Numbered from the stretch's first letter, positions 9,575-19,809 are shown. The stretch: 64,000 bases of DNA from Synechococcus sp. ROS8604 (GCF_014279655.1 NZ_CP047946.1:62001-126000), one strand, 5' to 3'. The notes: a model not told the origin generated them from the letters alone. Numbers and translations are program-made.

Positions 9575-11614
9575 ATGCCCGCCTACGAGCTATCGGCGCC
9601 CTACACCCCCAAGGGAGATCAACCCACGGCGATCGCCAAATTGGTGGAGGGTGTCAATGGTGGAGAGCGTTATCAAACGCTTTTGGGTGCGACGGGTACG
9701 GGCAAGACGTTCACGATGGCCAACGTGATCGCCCAAACCGGACGTCCGGCCTTGGTGTTGGCCCACAACAAAACGTTGGCGGCCCAGCTTTGCAATGAGC
9801 TCCGGGAGTTCTTTCCGCATAATGCTGTGGAATATTTTATCTCCTATTACGACTACTACCAACCGGAAGCTTATGTTCCGGTGAGTGATACTTATATTGC
9901 TAAAACAGCATCGATTAACGAAGAAATCGACATGCTGCGTCACTCTGCGACGCGGTCTCTGTTTGAACGTCGCGACGTGATTGTGGTGGCTTCGATTAGT
10001 TGTATTTATGGGCTAGGAATTCCAAGCGAATATCTCAAGGCGGCGGTGCCGTTCAAGGTGGGAGAAAACCTAGATCTGAGGGGATCGTTGCGCGATTTGG
10101 TGAACAACCAGTACAGCCGCAACGATACGGAAGCTGGCCGTGGGCGTTTTCGCGTGAAAGGAGATGTGCTTGAAATCGGTCCGGCCTATGACGACCGCTT
10201 GGTGCGGATTGAATTGTTCGGTGATGAGGTGGAGGCGATTCGCTATGTGGACCCAACCACCGGTGAAATTCTTCAAAGCTTGGAAGCCATTAGCATTTAT
10301 CCGGCTAAACACTTTGTGACACCAAAAGAGCGTCTGAATGATGCTGTGAAGGCGATTCGTAGTGAGCTCAAAGACCGATTGGAGTTTTTAAATGGAGAAG
10401 GAAAGTTGCTCGAGGCTCAACGCTTAGAACAACGCGCCACCTATGACCTGGAGATGTTGCAACAAATCGGGTATTGCAATGGAGTGGAGAACTACGCCCG
10501 TCATTTGGCTGGTCGTGAGCCTGGATCCGCTCCCGAATGTCTGATTGATTACTTTCCAGACGATTGGTTGTTGATCGTGGATGAAAGCCACGTGACCTGC
10601 TCCCAACTTCTTGCCATGTACAACGGCGACCAGGCCCGCAAAAAGGTGCTGATCGACCATGGCTTCCGTTTGCCGAGTGCGGCGGACAATCGGCCCCTGA
10701 AATCGGAGGAGTTTTGGGGCAAGGCCAAGCAGACCGTGTTCGTGAGTGCCACCCCGGGAAACTGGGAGATGGAGGTCAGTGAGGGCCAAGTCGCCGAACA
10801 GGTGATCCGTCCCACGGGTGTGCTGGACCCGCTTGTGGAGGTGCGGCCTACCACCGGACAAGTGGATGACTTGCTCGGTGAGATTCGTGAGCGTGCGTCC
10901 AAGAAGCAGCGGGTGCTGGTGACCACGCTCACCAAGCGGATGGCGGAAGACCTGACGGATTACTTGGCTGAAAATAAAGTTCGCGTGCGCTATTTGCACT
11001 CCGAAATTCACTCGATTGAACGGATCGAGATCATTCAGGATCTACGCCTCGGTGAATACGACGTGCTCGTTGGCGTGAACTTGCTCCGGGAAGGATTGGA
11101 TCTCCCCGAAGTGTCGCTGGTGGCGATCCTTGATGCGGATAAGGAAGGTTTCCTGCGAGCTCAGCGCTCCTTGATTCAGACGATCGGCCGTGCAGCCCGG
11201 CATGTGGAAGGCAAAGCCTTGCTTTACGCCGAGACCATGACCGACTCCATGGCCAAGGCGATTGAAGAAACCGAGCGTCGCCGCAGCATTCAGCACACCT
11301 ACAACGAAAAGCACGGGATTACCCCCACCGCTGCAGGCAAGAAAGCCAGCAATTCCATTCTCAGTTTTCTTGAGTTGTCACGGAAGCTCAAAGCTGATGG
11401 CCCGGATGCGGACTTGGTCAAGGTGGCTGGAAAGGCGGTTCAAGCCTTAGAGGAAGACAGCGATGGCTTGGCTCTCGATGCCCTGCCTGAGCTGATTGAT
11501 CAACTCGAGCTGAAGATGAAGGAGTCAGCCAAGAAGCTCGACTTCGAGGAAGCGGCCAACCTGAGGGATCGGATCAAGAAGCTGCGCCAGAAGTTGGTGG
11601 GGAGCGGCAGATGA
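9575..11614 (+). CDS. uvrB: Excinuclease ABC subunit B
   Basis: Damage-verification helicase subunit of nucleotide excision repair. Walker A GATGTGKT is at residues 39-46, followed by the [10 protein letters not shown] beta-hairpin region that inserts into DNA. Helicase motifs include DESHV and the late GRAARH. A C-terminal UVR domain that contacts UvrC covers the last ~45 residues. At 679 residues it is full length. The stop codon directly abuts that of the convergent lysC, with no base between. Confidence 0.97.
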   Translation: MPAYELSAPYTPKGDQPTAIAKLVEGVNGGERYQTLLGATGTGKTFTMANVIAQTGRPALVLAHNKTLAAQLCNELREFFPHNAVEYFISYYDYYQPEAYVPVSDTYIAKTASINEEIDMLRHSATRSLFERRDVIVVASISCIYGLGIPSEYLKAAVPFKVGENLDLRGSLRDLVNNQYSRNDTEAGRGRFRVKGDVLEIGPAYDDRLVRIELFGDEVEAIRYVDPTTGEILQSLEAISIYPAKHFVTPKERLNDAVKAIRSELKDRLEFLNGEGKLLEAQRLEQRATYDLEMLQQIGYCNGVENYARHLAGREPGSAPECLIDYFPDDWLLIVDESHVTCSQLLAMYNGDQARKKVLIDHGFRLPSAADNRPLKSEEFWGKAKQTVFVSATPGNWEMEVSEGQVAEQVIRPTGVLDPLVEVRPTTGQVDDLLGEIRERASKKQRVLVTTLTKRMAEDLTDYLAENKVRVRYLHSEIHSIERIEIIQDLRLGEYDVLVGVNLLREGLDLPEVSLVAILDADKEGFLRAQRSLIQTIGRAARHVEGKALLYAETMTDSMAKAIEETERRRSIQHTYNEKHGITPTAAGKKASNSILSFLELSRKLKADGPDADLVKVAGKAVQALEEDSDGLALDALPELIDQLELKMKESAKKLDFEEAANLRDRIKKLRQKLVGSGR

Positions 11615-13417
11615 TCAGGCTTCAAGCGGAGACTCTGTGCCCTGCGCTTGATGGCATTCAGATCCGCCCAGTTGGAATCCGGCATGCACGGCTTCGAGGG
11701 CTTTGATGCCATCGGCTTCGGCCACCACGCAACTGGTACGGATTTCGCTGGTGGCGATCAATTCAATGTTCACGCCTGCTTCGGCAAGGAAGCGGAACAT
11801 GCGTCCTGCCGTTCCTGCGGTGGCAGGCATCCCAGCACCAATCGCGCTGACGCGGGCAATCGCAGGACCATCTTCGAGAACGGCACCGGGCCATTGGGCC
11901 AGGAGCGGTGCGAGCGCTTGATCAGAGGCTGCCCGGTCTTCCCGTTTCACAATGAAGCTGATGTCACGGCTGCCATCGCTGTGCTGCCGTTCGGATTGGA
12001 CGATCGCATCAAGGCTGATGCCGGCATCCGCGAGCGCTGAACAGAGGGACCCTGCCATTCCTGGTCGGTCCGGCACGTGGCGCACGCTCAGTTGCGCCTG
12101 ATCGCGATCCAGGGCGACGCCCCTAACCTCGGGTTCTCCTTCCCCGCTGACAGGAGGGTTGATGTGTTGCTGTTCTGGGCTGAGCTCAAAGGTCTGTTGC
12201 GCAGCTTGCAAGGCTTTGCTTCCCATTGAGGCATCCACCACGCAGCTCACCTTCACCTCGCTGGTGGCGATTAGACGCAGGTTGATGCCCTCCCTCGAGA
12301 GCGTGTCAAATAAGCCAGCGGCAATGCCAGGGCGGCCCATGATCCCCGCGCCCCTGATGCTCAGCTTGCTCATGCCTCCGTTAGAGCTGAGGTTGCCGCC
12401 GAGGCTGTCCACCAGCGTGGTGCAGATGCTGCGGGCCTGGTCGAGATCGGCATCCGCCACGGTGAAGGTGATGTCGTTGCTGCTGCCCTCATGGGTGGCC
12501 TGAATGATCAGATCCACGTTCACTCCGCCTGCAGACAGGCTTTCGAACAGGCGGGCAGCCACTCCTGGCTGATCAGGGACGTGGGAAAGGGCCAGCACGG
12601 CTTGATTTTCGAGGAGCTCGACGCCGTCCACAGGACGACCGAGTTCCAACCCTTCGCGGCCGATCGGTCTGGCATTGCGACTGGTGAGCGTGGTGCCTGG
12701 TGCATCACTCCAGCTGGAGCGCACCACCATCTTCACGCCGTAGTTGCGGGCGATTTCCACGGCACGGGGGTGGAGCACCGCTGCCCCCAAACTGGCGAGT
12801 TCGAGCATTTCATCGCAGCTCACTTGCGGCATCAGTTGGGCATTGGCCACCTTGCGTGGATCGGTGGTGAGCACCCCTGGTACATCGGTGAAGATCTCGC
12901 AGGCATCGGCACCCAGGGCTGCCGCTAAGGCAACAGCTGAGGTGTCGGATCCTCCTCTCCCGAGGGTGGTGATTTCGGCTGTTCCGCCACGGCTGAGGCT
13001 GGTGCCTTGGAAGCCAGCCACCACCACCACTTGCCCTTCTGCCAGCCGGGCGCGCAGCCGGTCGGTGCGCACATCGAGGATGCGGGCCCGGCCATGGGCG
13101 GATTCGGTCACGATCCCCACTTGGGCGCCGGTCATCGAAACCGCTGGCACGCCCAGTTCATGCAGGGCCATGGAGAGCAGGGCGATCGAGACCTGTTCGC
13201 CTGTAGAGAGCAACATGTCCATCTCCCGCTGCGGCGGAGTGGCGCTGATCGCTTTGGCCTTGGCGGTGAGCTCGTCGGTGGTGTGGCCCATGGCCGAGAC
13301 CACAATCACCAGATCATTGCCGTCTTTTTTGCAGTCGGCGATGCGCCGGGCGACGGCCTGCAGGCGTTCCACGCTGCCGACGGACGTGCCGCCGAACTTC
13401 TGCACCAGCAGGGCCAT
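11615..13417 (-). CDS. lysC: Aspartokinase with four ACT domains
   Basis: Phosphorylates aspartate, the entry step to lysine, threonine and methionine. The kinase domain begins with KFGGTSVG at residues 7-14 and runs to about 250. The rest of the 600 residues holds two consecutive pairs of ACT domains (each pair with a VPDQPGVAARLFE- or VPDRPGMAGSL-type motif and an IATSEV/IATSEI segment). Most bacterial aspartokinases have one pair; the doubled form is known from cyanobacteria and implies layered feedback inhibition. Start is ATG at 13417, with another ATG one codon upstream. The 3' end abuts uvrB. Confidence 0.95.
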   Translation of the reverse strand: MALLVQKFGGTSVGSVERLQAVARRIADCKKDGNDLVIVVSAMGHTTDELTAKAKAISATPPQREMDMLLSTGEQVSIALLSMALHELGVPAVSMTGAQVGIVTESAHGRARILDVRTDRLRARLAEGQVVVVAGFQGTSLSRGGTAEITTLGRGGSDTSAVALAAALGADACEIFTDVPGVLTTDPRKVANAQLMPQVSCDEMLELASLGAAVLHPRAVEIARNYGVKMVVRSSWSDAPGTTLTSRNARPIGREGLELGRPVDGVELLENQAVLALSHVPDQPGVAARLFESLSAGGVNVDLIIQATHEGSSNDITFTVADADLDQARSICTTLVDSLGGNLSSNGGMSKLSIRGAGIMGRPGIAAGLFDTLSREGINLRLIATSEVKVSCVVDASMGSKALQAAQQTFELSPEQQHINPPVSGEGEPEVRGVALDRDQAQLSVRHVPDRPGMAGSLCSALADAGISLDAIVQSERQHSDGSRDISFIVKREDRAASDQALAPLLAQWPGAVLEDGPAIARVSAIGAGMPATAGTAGRMFRFLAEAGVNIELIATSEIRTSCVVAEADGIKALEAVHAGFQLGGSECHQAQGTESPLEA

Positions 13418-13466
13418 CAACGCCGTCCAATCAACATTTGATTATTTCAGCTCATCTGAGTTGGGC

Positions 13467-14447
13467 TCAGCCAAGGAGTCCATCGCGAAAAGCATCACCA
13501 GGTTGTGCGCCGCGTTTGAGGGCTGCTTCCACGTTCAGTAACCGGCCTAGCAAGCTCAGGCAGCGCTGCGAGCTGCGGCCTTGCAATTGCTTGCGCATCA
13601 CGTAGATCCGCTTTGGATTGCCGATGCCGGCGGCTTTGGCAATCACGGCCACATCACGCTCTCCCTGTTGTTCCAGCAGCAACACCCAAAGCCAGCCACG
13701 GATTTGTCCGGTGAGGGTGGCAACGATGCGTAGGGCGGGTTCCCCTGCATCGATCAAGGCATCCAGTAGTCCGATGGCACCGCCCGCATCGCCTTCCAGC
13801 AAGGCATCCCCCACCGCTAGGGCGTTCGTAGCTTGGCCTTCAATCAAGGTCTGCACGGCTTCGGTGCTGATGCGCTCGTGTCCGTTGCTTTCGGCGTGAA
13901 GCGCCAGTTTTTGCAACTCCATGGTGAGGCGTGCGCTGTCATTGCCGATGGCATCAACAAGGGCGGACACGGCATCCGCTTCCATGCTCAAGTTGAGTTC
14001 TGCCGCTGTGCGTTCCACCAACTGGCACTGGCCGGCTCCGTCCCAGATCGCCGGAAGCTGGAACTTTTGTTCGCTGGCGAGCCCCTGCTTCACCCGTTTC
14101 TGAAGCGCTTTCGTGGTGCGTAACCGTCCGTCGGGTTTGGCTGGGTTGGTGAGCACCAGCTGGGTGCTATCTGGGATGAGTTCGAGGGCCGCTTCAAAGC
14201 GATCGGCCAATTCGCTTGGGCAGGCATTGCAAAAGGGTGAGCGTTGCAGCAACACCACTCGCATGCCCGCTCCAAAAGGAGGTGTGCGTGCTTCCTCTAG
14301 GGCCTGTTGGGCTTGGCCGGCTTCGCTGCCATCGAGGCGGCTGAGATTGATGCTGCTCCAGCTGGGATCAATGGCCTCCTCGATCAGGGTTGCGACGGCA
14401 CGGTCGCGGGCAGCACTGTCGTCACCCCAGAGCAGATGGATTGGCAT
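13467..14447 (-). CDS. holA: DNA polymerase III delta subunit
   Basis: Clamp-loader subunit that opens the sliding clamp. The 326 residues have HolA layout: a degenerate AAA+ fold starting HLLWGDD, a middle region with the VVLLQRSPF and LVLTNPAKPDGR blocks, and a helical C-terminal collar domain with NPKRIYVMRKQL. It is in line with lysC (49-bp gap) and divergent from the cobalamin gene. No Walker A motif is seen, as expected for delta. Confidence 0.9.
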   Translation of the reverse strand: MPIHLLWGDDSAARDRAVATLIEEAIDPSWSSINLSRLDGSEAGQAQQALEEARTPPFGAGMRVVLLQRSPFCNACPSELADRFEAALELIPDSTQLVLTNPAKPDGRLRTTKALQKRVKQGLASEQKFQLPAIWDGAGQCQLVERTAAELNLSMEADAVSALVDAIGNDSARLTMELQKLALHAESNGHERISTEAVQTLIEGQATNALAVGDALLEGDAGGAIGLLDALIDAGEPALRIVATLTGQIRGWLWVLLLEQQGERDVAVIAKAAGIGNPKRIYVMRKQLQGRSSQRCLSLLGRLLNVEAALKRGAQPGDAFRDGLLG

Positions 14448-14511
14448 GGAGAAGCTTGAAGTTCAGGGGGCGGCGTTGCGTCGATGATGCCGGAGTTGCG
14501 TCTGGATTCCT

Positions 14512-15144
14512 CTGAACCGCGATCATCCGATCTTTACCGAAAGCATTCGCCGCATTCGGGGCCTGCTGGGAGAGACCGGTCTGGACCCCCTGTCGCAAGA
14601 CGTGCTGGAGAGGCTCGTGCACAGCAGCGGGGATCCCTCCTTGGCTGCCCTGCTGCAGTTCAGCCCGGGTGCTTGTGATGCCGGACTTCAGGCCCTTAAG
14701 GCGGGAGCTTTGATCCTCACGGACACGGCGATGGCGGCAGCGGCGGTGCGGCCGATGGCAGCGCGGACCGCTGGCAATGAGGTGCGCTGCCTGCTCGATT
14801 GGGCCCCGGCTCAGTCGCCGCAAGGATCCACCCGGTCGGCAGCAGCGATGGTGCGCGCCTGGCCAGAGCTGATCCAGGCCGCTGAGGTTGCGAGTCAGCC
14901 GTTGCCGCTAGTGCTGATTGGCAGTGCTCCAACGGCCTTGGAGCAACTCCTGGATCAATTGGATGCGGGGGCAGCGGCTCCAAGCCTGGTGATTGGCATG
15001 CCGGTGGGGTTTGTGGGCGTTCCGGAAAGCAAGCGTCGCTTGGCGCAAACCCCCCTGGATCAGATTCGCTTGGACGGCACCCGTGGCGGCGCCGGTCTGG
15101 TGGCCGCCGCCGTGAATGCTTTGCTGCGTCAGGTGGCCAGTTGA
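14512..15144 (+). CDS. cobH: Precorrin-8X methylmutase, 5' end uncertain (frameshift or non-ATG start)
   Basis: Moves a methyl group from C11 to C12 in cobalamin ring synthesis, making hydrogenobyrinate (cbiC/cobH family). The conserved frame reads [17 protein letters not shown] from 14521, then a Thr/Ala-rich [12 protein letters not shown] block and [13 protein letters not shown] near the C-terminus. That frame opens at 14488 but contains no ATG, GTG or TTG before 14602, where a GTG would delete the conserved N-terminus. CTG at 14512 or ATT at 14506 could serve. Alternatively the ATG pair at 14484/14487 is the real start, and a one-base insertion near 14514-14520 shifts the frame. It overlaps the convergent mutS by 16 bp. 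Confidence 0.8.
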   Translation: MNRDHPIFTESIRRIRGLLGETGLDPLSQDVLERLVHSSGDPSLAALLQFSPGACDAGLQALKAGALILTDTAMAAAAVRPMAARTAGNEVRCLLDWAPAQSPQGSTRSAAAMVRAWPELIQAAEVASQPLPLVLIGSAPTALEQLLDQLDAGAAAPSLVIGMPVGFVGVPESKRRLAQTPLDQIRLDGTRGGAGLVAAAVNALLRQVAS

Positions 15145-17564
15145 TCCAATACCTGGCGTGCTCGCTGGACTACAGAGGCTGGTACTCCGGCTAAGCGGGC
15201 GGCTTCGATTCCGTAGCTGCGGCTGGCGCCACCAGCCGCGACGCGATGGAGGAACACCAGATCGCTGCCGGTTTCTTCCACCAGCACCTGGCAGTTGGCC
15301 ACGTTGGTGCGCTCGTCTGCTAGTGCATTCAGCTCGTGATAATGAGTGGCAAACACAGTGCGGGCCTGGAGATCACCGGCCAAATGCTCGCTCACGGCCC
15401 AAGCGATCGAGAGTCCATCAAAGGTGGCGGTACCCCGTCCGATTTCGTCGAGCAACACCAGCGAATGTTCGCTGGCGTGATGCAGGATATTGGCGGTTTC
15501 TGCCATCTCCACCATGAAGGTGGACTGTCCGGCAGCGAGGTCATCGACAGCGCCGACACGCGTGAAGATGCGATCGGCGATGCCGATCCGTGCCGCCTGC
15601 GCCGGGACCCAACTGCCGATCTGGGCCAGCAGCTGGATCAGCCCGATCTGGCGTAGGTAGCAGCTTTTGCCGCTGGCATTGGGCCCGGTGAGCACCACTA
15701 AATCAATGCCTGTCCCCAAGTCGCTGTCATTAGGGGTGAAGGTGTCCTCCACCAGCAGTTGCTCGACCACCGGATGACGGCCCTGTTCGATCACCAGGCT
15801 GCGATCCGCTGTGATCTCAGGAGCGCACCAACCTCCTGTGGCAGCGGCCTCCGCCAGGCTGGTGAGCGCGTCAAGGCCCGCGATCGCCCGCGCGGACCGG
15901 CGGATCGCTTCTGCGTGTTCGCCGATTTGCCCTCGCAAGTCGCAGAACAATTCGTACTCGCGTTGGGCGGCGCGGGCACGCATCTGAAAAATCTGTCCCT
16001 CCCTTGCCTTGAGGTCGGGGGTGATGAAGCGTTCCTCATTCGCCAGGGTTTGGCGGCGAATCCAGTGGTCTGGAACGGCGCCTGAGCGGGCCCGGCTCAC
16101 CGAAAGGAAATAGCCAAAGGTGCGGTGATATTGAAGTTTGAGGTTGCTGTTGTTGCTGTGCTGACGTTCGAGTTGCTCCTGCTCTGCCAGCCAGCTCTCT
16201 TGGTCATCGAGCTGATTGCGCAAGCCGTCCAATAAGGGGTCAACCCCGTCGTGGATCAGTCCTCCCTCGCTGAGGCTTAACGGTGGGATGTCCACCAATT
16301 GATGGCGGATGCTCGTCCCGAGCGCCGCCAGGGCGGGATCCGGTTCCAGCACGTCTGAAAGCCAAGCGGGGCCGCCGTCGAGCTGACTGGCGATCAGGTT
16401 CGCGAGTTGGGGGAGGCGCTCTAAGCCGTCGGCGATTGCCACGAGATCGCGGGCTCCGGCATGGCCTGCACCGGCCCGACCGGCCAGCCGTTCCAGGTCA
16501 CCCATGGGACGCAGCAAGCGCCGCAAAGCTTGCCGCAATGGTCGCCTGCTCACCATTTGGCTCACGCTTGCTTGGCGGGTGCGAATGATCGAAGGGTCCA
16601 TCAGCGGGGCCTCAATCCAGCGGCGCAGACAACGCGCACCCATGGCGGTGAGGGTGCGATCAATCGCCCAGAGCAGTGAGCCCTGGAATTGGTTGTCCCG
16701 CTGGGTGGTGGTGAGTTCAAGATTGCGGCGGGTTTGGGCATCCAGCACCAGCGCGTCCCCTGGAAAGCAGGTGATCGGTCGCTCGAGGGGCGGTGGTGTG
16801 ATGCCGTCTTCGTCTAGGGGACAGGTTTCCCCCAGATAGGCGAGAAGTCCGCCGGCGGCGCGCATGGCCAGGGGAACGTTTTGCAGCCCTAGGCCGTCGA
16901 GGGTTTGCAATCGAAACCGTTCCAAGAGCAGCGCTTCTGCTTCTGGTTGGCTGAAGGGTGTATTGCCGATGTCGCAGCGTTGAAGGCGCTCCGGACACCA
17001 GCTGGGTGCAACGCCGTCTTCGCTGTGGTGGATCAGTTCCGCTGGATCGAGCCGCGCAAGTTCTTGATGCAGCGCAGCGCTGTTGTCTCGTTCGCGGACT
17101 AAGAATTCGCCCGTGCTCACATCGGCGCAGGCCAGCCCCCAGCGGAAGGGCTGCCGGCCTTGAGCGGGTTCAACAACGACTGCTGCAAGCCAGTTGTTGC
17201 GGCGCGCGCTGAGCAGGCCTTCTTCCAGAACAGTGCCTGGTGTCAGCACCCTGGTGATGTCACGGCGTAGCAGGGTTCCTTTGGCAGAGCCACTGGCAGG
17301 GGCCGCCTCGAGTTGGTCGCAGAGCGCCACGCTGAGGCCGCGGCGAATCAGCTCTGAGCAGTAGCGCTCAGCGGCGTGATGGGGAATGCCAGCCATTGGC
17401 ACCCTTCCAATTTGTTTGCCGGCCTCTTTACCCGTGAGGGTGAGCTCGAGCAGGCGCGATAAACGAATGGCGTCTTCGAAAAAACATTCAAAGAAATCAC
17501 CGAGCCGATACAACAACACCCGCTCGGGATGGGCGGCTTTGAGTTCCACGTAGTGGCGGAGCAT
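15129..17564 (-). CDS. mutS: DNA mismatch repair protein MutS, core
   Basis: Recognises mismatches and small loops. From the ATG at 17564 the 811 residues contain the mismatch-binding Phe-x-Glu region ([12 protein letters not shown]), lever/clamp domains, and an ATPase domain with Walker [10 protein letters not shown] and the downstream [12 protein letters not shown]. The C-terminus ends soon after the ATPase domain. This ATG lies at the TPM position where the E. coli MutS conserved region begins, so the core alone may be active. A longer N-terminal extension is encoded just upstream but is thrown out of frame by a 94-bp duplication (see those entries). No ATG, GTG or TTG exists in the mutS frame between the duplication and 17564. 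Confidence 0.93.
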   Translation of the reverse strand: MLRHYVELKAAHPERVLLYRLGDFFECFFEDAIRLSRLLELTLTGKEAGKQIGRVPMAGIPHHAAERYCSELIRRGLSVALCDQLEAAPASGSAKGTLLRRDITRVLTPGTVLEEGLLSARRNNWLAAVVVEPAQGRQPFRWGLACADVSTGEFLVRERDNSAALHQELARLDPAELIHHSEDGVAPSWCPERLQRCDIGNTPFSQPEAEALLLERFRLQTLDGLGLQNVPLAMRAAGGLLAYLGETCPLDEDGITPPPLERPITCFPGDALVLDAQTRRNLELTTTQRDNQFQGSLLWAIDRTLTAMGARCLRRWIEAPLMDPSIIRTRQASVSQMVSRRPLRQALRRLLRPMGDLERLAGRAGAGHAGARDLVAIADGLERLPQLANLIASQLDGGPAWLSDVLEPDPALAALGTSIRHQLVDIPPLSLSEGGLIHDGVDPLLDGLRNQLDDQESWLAEQEQLERQHSNNSNLKLQYHRTFGYFLSVSRARSGAVPDHWIRRQTLANEERFITPDLKAREGQIFQMRARAAQREYELFCDLRGQIGEHAEAIRRSARAIAGLDALTSLAEAAATGGWCAPEITADRSLVIEQGRHPVVEQLLVEDTFTPNDSDLGTGIDLVVLTGPNASGKSCYLRQIGLIQLLAQIGSWVPAQAARIGIADRIFTRVGAVDDLAAGQSTFMVEMAETANILHHASEHSLVLLDEIGRGTATFDGLSIAWAVSEHLAGDLQARTVFATHYHELNALADERTNVANCQVLVEETGSDLVFLHRVAAGGASRSYGIEAARLAGVPASVVQRARQVLDQLAT

Positions 17565-17946
17565 CGGAGTGAGTTGCTCCGCGGCGACCTGGCTGTGGTG
17601 CGACCACGGCGGCAGATCGTCGTCGCTGTTGTCTTGTTCGTTGTGGCTGCTTGCGGAGGGGGCGGAATCTTGTGGTTGCCCTCTGGCTGTGGTGCGACCA
17701 CGGCGGCAGATCGTCGTCGCTGTTGTCTTGTTCGTTGTGGCTGCTTGCGGAGGGGGCGGAATCTTGTGGTTGCCCTTGGCGCTGAAGTTGACGTTGGCGG
17801 GGGCGCTGCTTGGCGTCTTGCGTTAGCTCGTGATCATCGAGCTGATCGAGCTCCCCTTCTCTTGTCTGGCCCTTGCTTGGTGCCGAACGGGTTGGTTCCG
17901 CATCCCCAAAAAGGTTGCCCTGCAGGGCCAAGTCCGGTTGGGGCAC
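17565..17946 (-). pseudogene. mutS: Frame-shifted N-terminal extension of mutS
   Basis: An open frame from ATG 17946 encodes MPQPDLALQGNLFGDAEP and continues through an acidic, Gln/Arg-rich linker to [12 protein letters not shown]. If one copy of the 94-bp repeat is removed, HHSQ joins directly to [13 protein letters not shown] of the MutS core in one frame. That shows the ancestral gene was a single, longer ORF of about 940 residues. With both copies present the reading frame shifts and runs to a stop at 17497, beyond the core start at 17564. Translation of the core could therefore depend on re-initiation there. Confidence 0.8.
17589..17776. repeat. Perfect 94-bp tandem duplication in the 5' part of mutS
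   Basis: Copy 1 is 17589-17682 and copy 2 is 17683-17776. I compared them base by base and see no mismatch. The period of 94 is not a multiple of three, so having two copies shifts the mutS frame by one base. Perfect identity argues for a recent event or an assembly artefact. Confidence 0.95.
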
Positions 17947-18096
17947 GGGTGGCGTAGCGATCAGTGGATCGTAAGACTCACAGCAGCGGAAGACGTTGCG
18001 GGATCACCACAAGCTGTGAAGGTTGATTCCAAGGTGGGCCAGGGTTCCTAGTGCATGTGAGAATCTTTCGCACCGCCCTGGCGTCGACCTCTCTCC

Positions 18097-18285
18097 ATGC
18101 AGATCCTCAACACCCTCACCGTGCTGGCCCTGGTGGTGATGTCGTTTGCCCTCATCGTGGCGGTTCCAGTGCTGTATGCCTCCAATGAGGACAGCGGACG
18201 ATCCAATCGCTTGATCCTGCTGGGCGGGATCGCCTGGGTGGCCCTGGTGTTGCTCAACTGGGGCGTGAGCTACTTCGTGGTCTGA
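18097..18285 (+). CDS. psbZ: Photosystem II protein PsbZ
   Basis: A 62-residue thylakoid protein with two membrane helices (about 4-26 and 39-60) joined by a short polar loop, [11 protein letters not shown]. Length, the VPVLYAS block and the loop match PsbZ (Ycf9), which stabilises the PSII-antenna interaction at the periphery of the core. It is one of the clearest markers that the host is an oxygenic phototroph. It is monocistronic in appearance, upstream of ribH by 62 bp. Confidence 0.93.
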   Translation: MQILNTLTVLALVVMSFALIVAVPVLYASNEDSGRSNRLILLGGIAWVALVLLNWGVSYFVV

Positions 18286-18293
18286 AGACCACG
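18276..18293 (+). other. Hairpin over the psbZ stop codon
   Basis: CGTGGTC and GACCACG form a 7-bp perfect stem with loop TGAA, the loop containing the psbZ TGA stop. No T-run follows, so it is not a standard intrinsic terminator. It may stabilise the mRNA 3' end or mark a processing point before ribH. Confidence 0.45.
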
Positions 18294-18347
18294 TCTCACT
18301 GGGTTACGTCTTGATGGGAGCATGGTCACACTTGCTCCAGGCTTTTT

Positions 18348-18830
18348 ATGGCCACGTTTGAAGGACGCTTCACTGATTTAGGCCAGGTTCGTATCGCCGT
18401 TGTGGTGGCGCGTTTCAACGATCTGGTGACGGCCAAGCTGCTCAGCGGGTGTTTGGATTGCCTCTCCCGTCACGGCGTTGATACCACTGCTGAAAGCAGT
18501 CAGCTGGATGTGGCCTGGGTGCCGGGGTCGTTTGAGCTGCCTCTGGTGTCCCAAAATTTGGCTCGTAGTGGGCGCTACCAGGTGGTGATCACTCTCGGTG
18601 CCGTGATTCGCGGTGATACCCCCCATTTTGATGTGGTTGTCGCGGAAGCCAGTAAGGGGATTGCCGCTGTTGCGCGTGACACTGGCGTTCCTGTGATCTT
18701 TGGGGTGCTGACCACCGACACAATGCAGCAAGCCCTTGAGCGGGCGGGGATCAAGAGCAATCTCGGCTGGAGCTATGGATTGGAGGCTTTGGAGATGGCT
18801 TCCTTGATGAAGGCATTGCCGGGGCATTGA
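18348..18830 (+). CDS. ribH: 6,7-dimethyl-8-ribityllumazine synthase
   Basis: Penultimate enzyme of riboflavin synthesis; it joins 5-amino-6-ribitylaminouracil and dihydroxybutanone phosphate and forms icosahedral or pentameric shells. The 160 residues contain VVVARFN, the substrate-binding VPGSFELP, the [13 protein letters not shown] segment with the catalytic His, and the VLTTDT block. Full length. It sits in a core stretch between psbZ and tRNA-Gly. Confidence 0.95.
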   Translation: MATFEGRFTDLGQVRIAVVVARFNDLVTAKLLSGCLDCLSRHGVDTTAESSQLDVAWVPGSFELPLVSQNLARSGRYQVVITLGAVIRGDTPHFDVVVAEASKGIAAVARDTGVPVIFGVLTTDTMQQALERAGIKSNLGWSYGLEALEMASLMKALPGH

Positions 18831-18894
18831 CCAACGGCCCCTTTGTGTTGCATGCTGCCCAGGTCGTAGTGAACACAGCGTTCAACACGGCTTT

Positions 18895-18966
18895 GCGGAT
18901 GTAGCTCAGTGGTAGAGCATCTCCTTGCCAAGGAGAGGGTCGAGAGTTCGAATCTCTTCATCCGCT
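18895..18966 (+). tRNA. tRNA-Gly (anticodon GCC)
   Basis: A complete cloverleaf: acceptor GCGGATG pairs with CATCCGC; D-arm GCTCAGTGGTAGAGC; anticodon stem CTCCT/AGGAG with loop TTGCCAA; T-arm with GTTCGAATC. The anticodon is GCC. The 3' CCA is not encoded and the discriminator base is T. The large polysaccharide island starts about 1.4 kb downstream. Confidence 0.96.
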
Positions 18967-19124
18967 TTTCGTTTTAGGTGGACTTTCGTTGGTTCACTAC
19001 CGAGCTCGTCCAAGTGGTGGGTGAGCCTTCGATGGAGGCCAACCAATCCTTTTAAAAGCGTGTCCCAGCATGTCTGGGGCTAGAGGGCTCTGGCTACGTT
19101 GATCGCAACGATGTTGCTTCATTC

Positions 19125-19673
19125 GTGAATTCAGCTTTGCCATTGCAGCCCTCCTTTTCTCATCTTGGGCTGTACGTGAAAAGCCTGCCCGTCATGGAGC
19201 GCTTTTATTGCGATGTTCTCGGGTTTTACGTCACGGATCGCCTTGGGAATGGTGATCAGGAAATGCTGTTTCTCTCCCGCTCTTTGTTGGAGCATCACCA
19301 AATTGTGCTGGCTCCAGGTCGTTCTGAAACCAGTGTGTCGACGATCAACCAGGTCTCATTTGAAATTGAGACCTTGCGCAAGCTCATCGAGGCCTTTCAG
19401 GCGCTCACTGAACTTGGCATAACAGGAATGGAGGCCATGAACCATGGCGGAAGTTGGTCGCTGTATGTCCCAGACCCTGAAGGCAACACGATTGAGTTGT
19501 TCGTGCGTACGGATTGGTACGTCCCTCCCCATGCCACAACAGGCCTTGATCTGAGCCAGTCGGAAGAGCTGATCTTTCAACAAACAGAGATGATGGCCAA
19601 AGACACATCAGGTTCAAAGACCTGGGATGTGTGGCGTCAAGACTTTCAAAAACAGATGGATCGCCGCGGCTGA
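19125..19673 (+). CDS. VOC-family (glyoxalase/dioxygenase-fold) protein
   Basis: 182 residues with the paired beta-alpha-beta-beta-beta modules of the vicinal oxygen chelate superfamily. Likely metal ligands are His14 (SHLGLYV), the His pair in EHHQIVL, and the Glu in GNTIELFV. The sequence reads like the extradiol-dioxygenase/glyoxalase branch (DVLGFYVTDR; VPDPEGNTIEL), but the substrate cannot be told. Start is a GTG at 19125. It is a single gene between tRNA-Gly and the island, in opposite direction to its downstream neighbour. Confidence 0.8.
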   Translation: MNSALPLQPSFSHLGLYVKSLPVMERFYCDVLGFYVTDRLGNGDQEMLFLSRSLLEHHQIVLAPGRSETSVSTINQVSFEIETLRKLIEAFQALTELGITGMEAMNHGGSWSLYVPDPEGNTIELFVRTDWYVPPHATTGLDLSQSEELIFQQTEMMAKDTSGSKTWDVWRQDFQKQMDRRG

Positions 19674-19809
19674 GTCGATCTCCATTTTGACTCGACATGC
19701 ATTTGGTTTGATCGTTAAGGAAAAGTTGCTGTTAAAGAGTGTTTCTCTAGAGGCAGTTTTCTGTCCTCGAAGAGGATTTCGTTCTGGTTCTCTTGGCTGA
19801 TTGTTTGGT

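Noticed and set aside
17529-17957. Plus-strand open frames over the mutS 5' region with internal repeats
   Set aside because: They are the reverse strand of the 94-bp duplication. The repeated hydrophobic peptide is a by-product, and the minus-strand frame has clear MutS homology.
18895-18966. tRNA-Gly as attachment site with a second copy of its 3' end at the island's far border
   Set aside because: I searched for the T-arm and acceptor sequence near 40-47 kb and saw no copy, and no integrase gene is present.
19672-19705. GAGTC/GACTC inverted repeat after the VOC gene as terminator
   Set aside because: The stem is only five bases with a long loop and no T-run follows.
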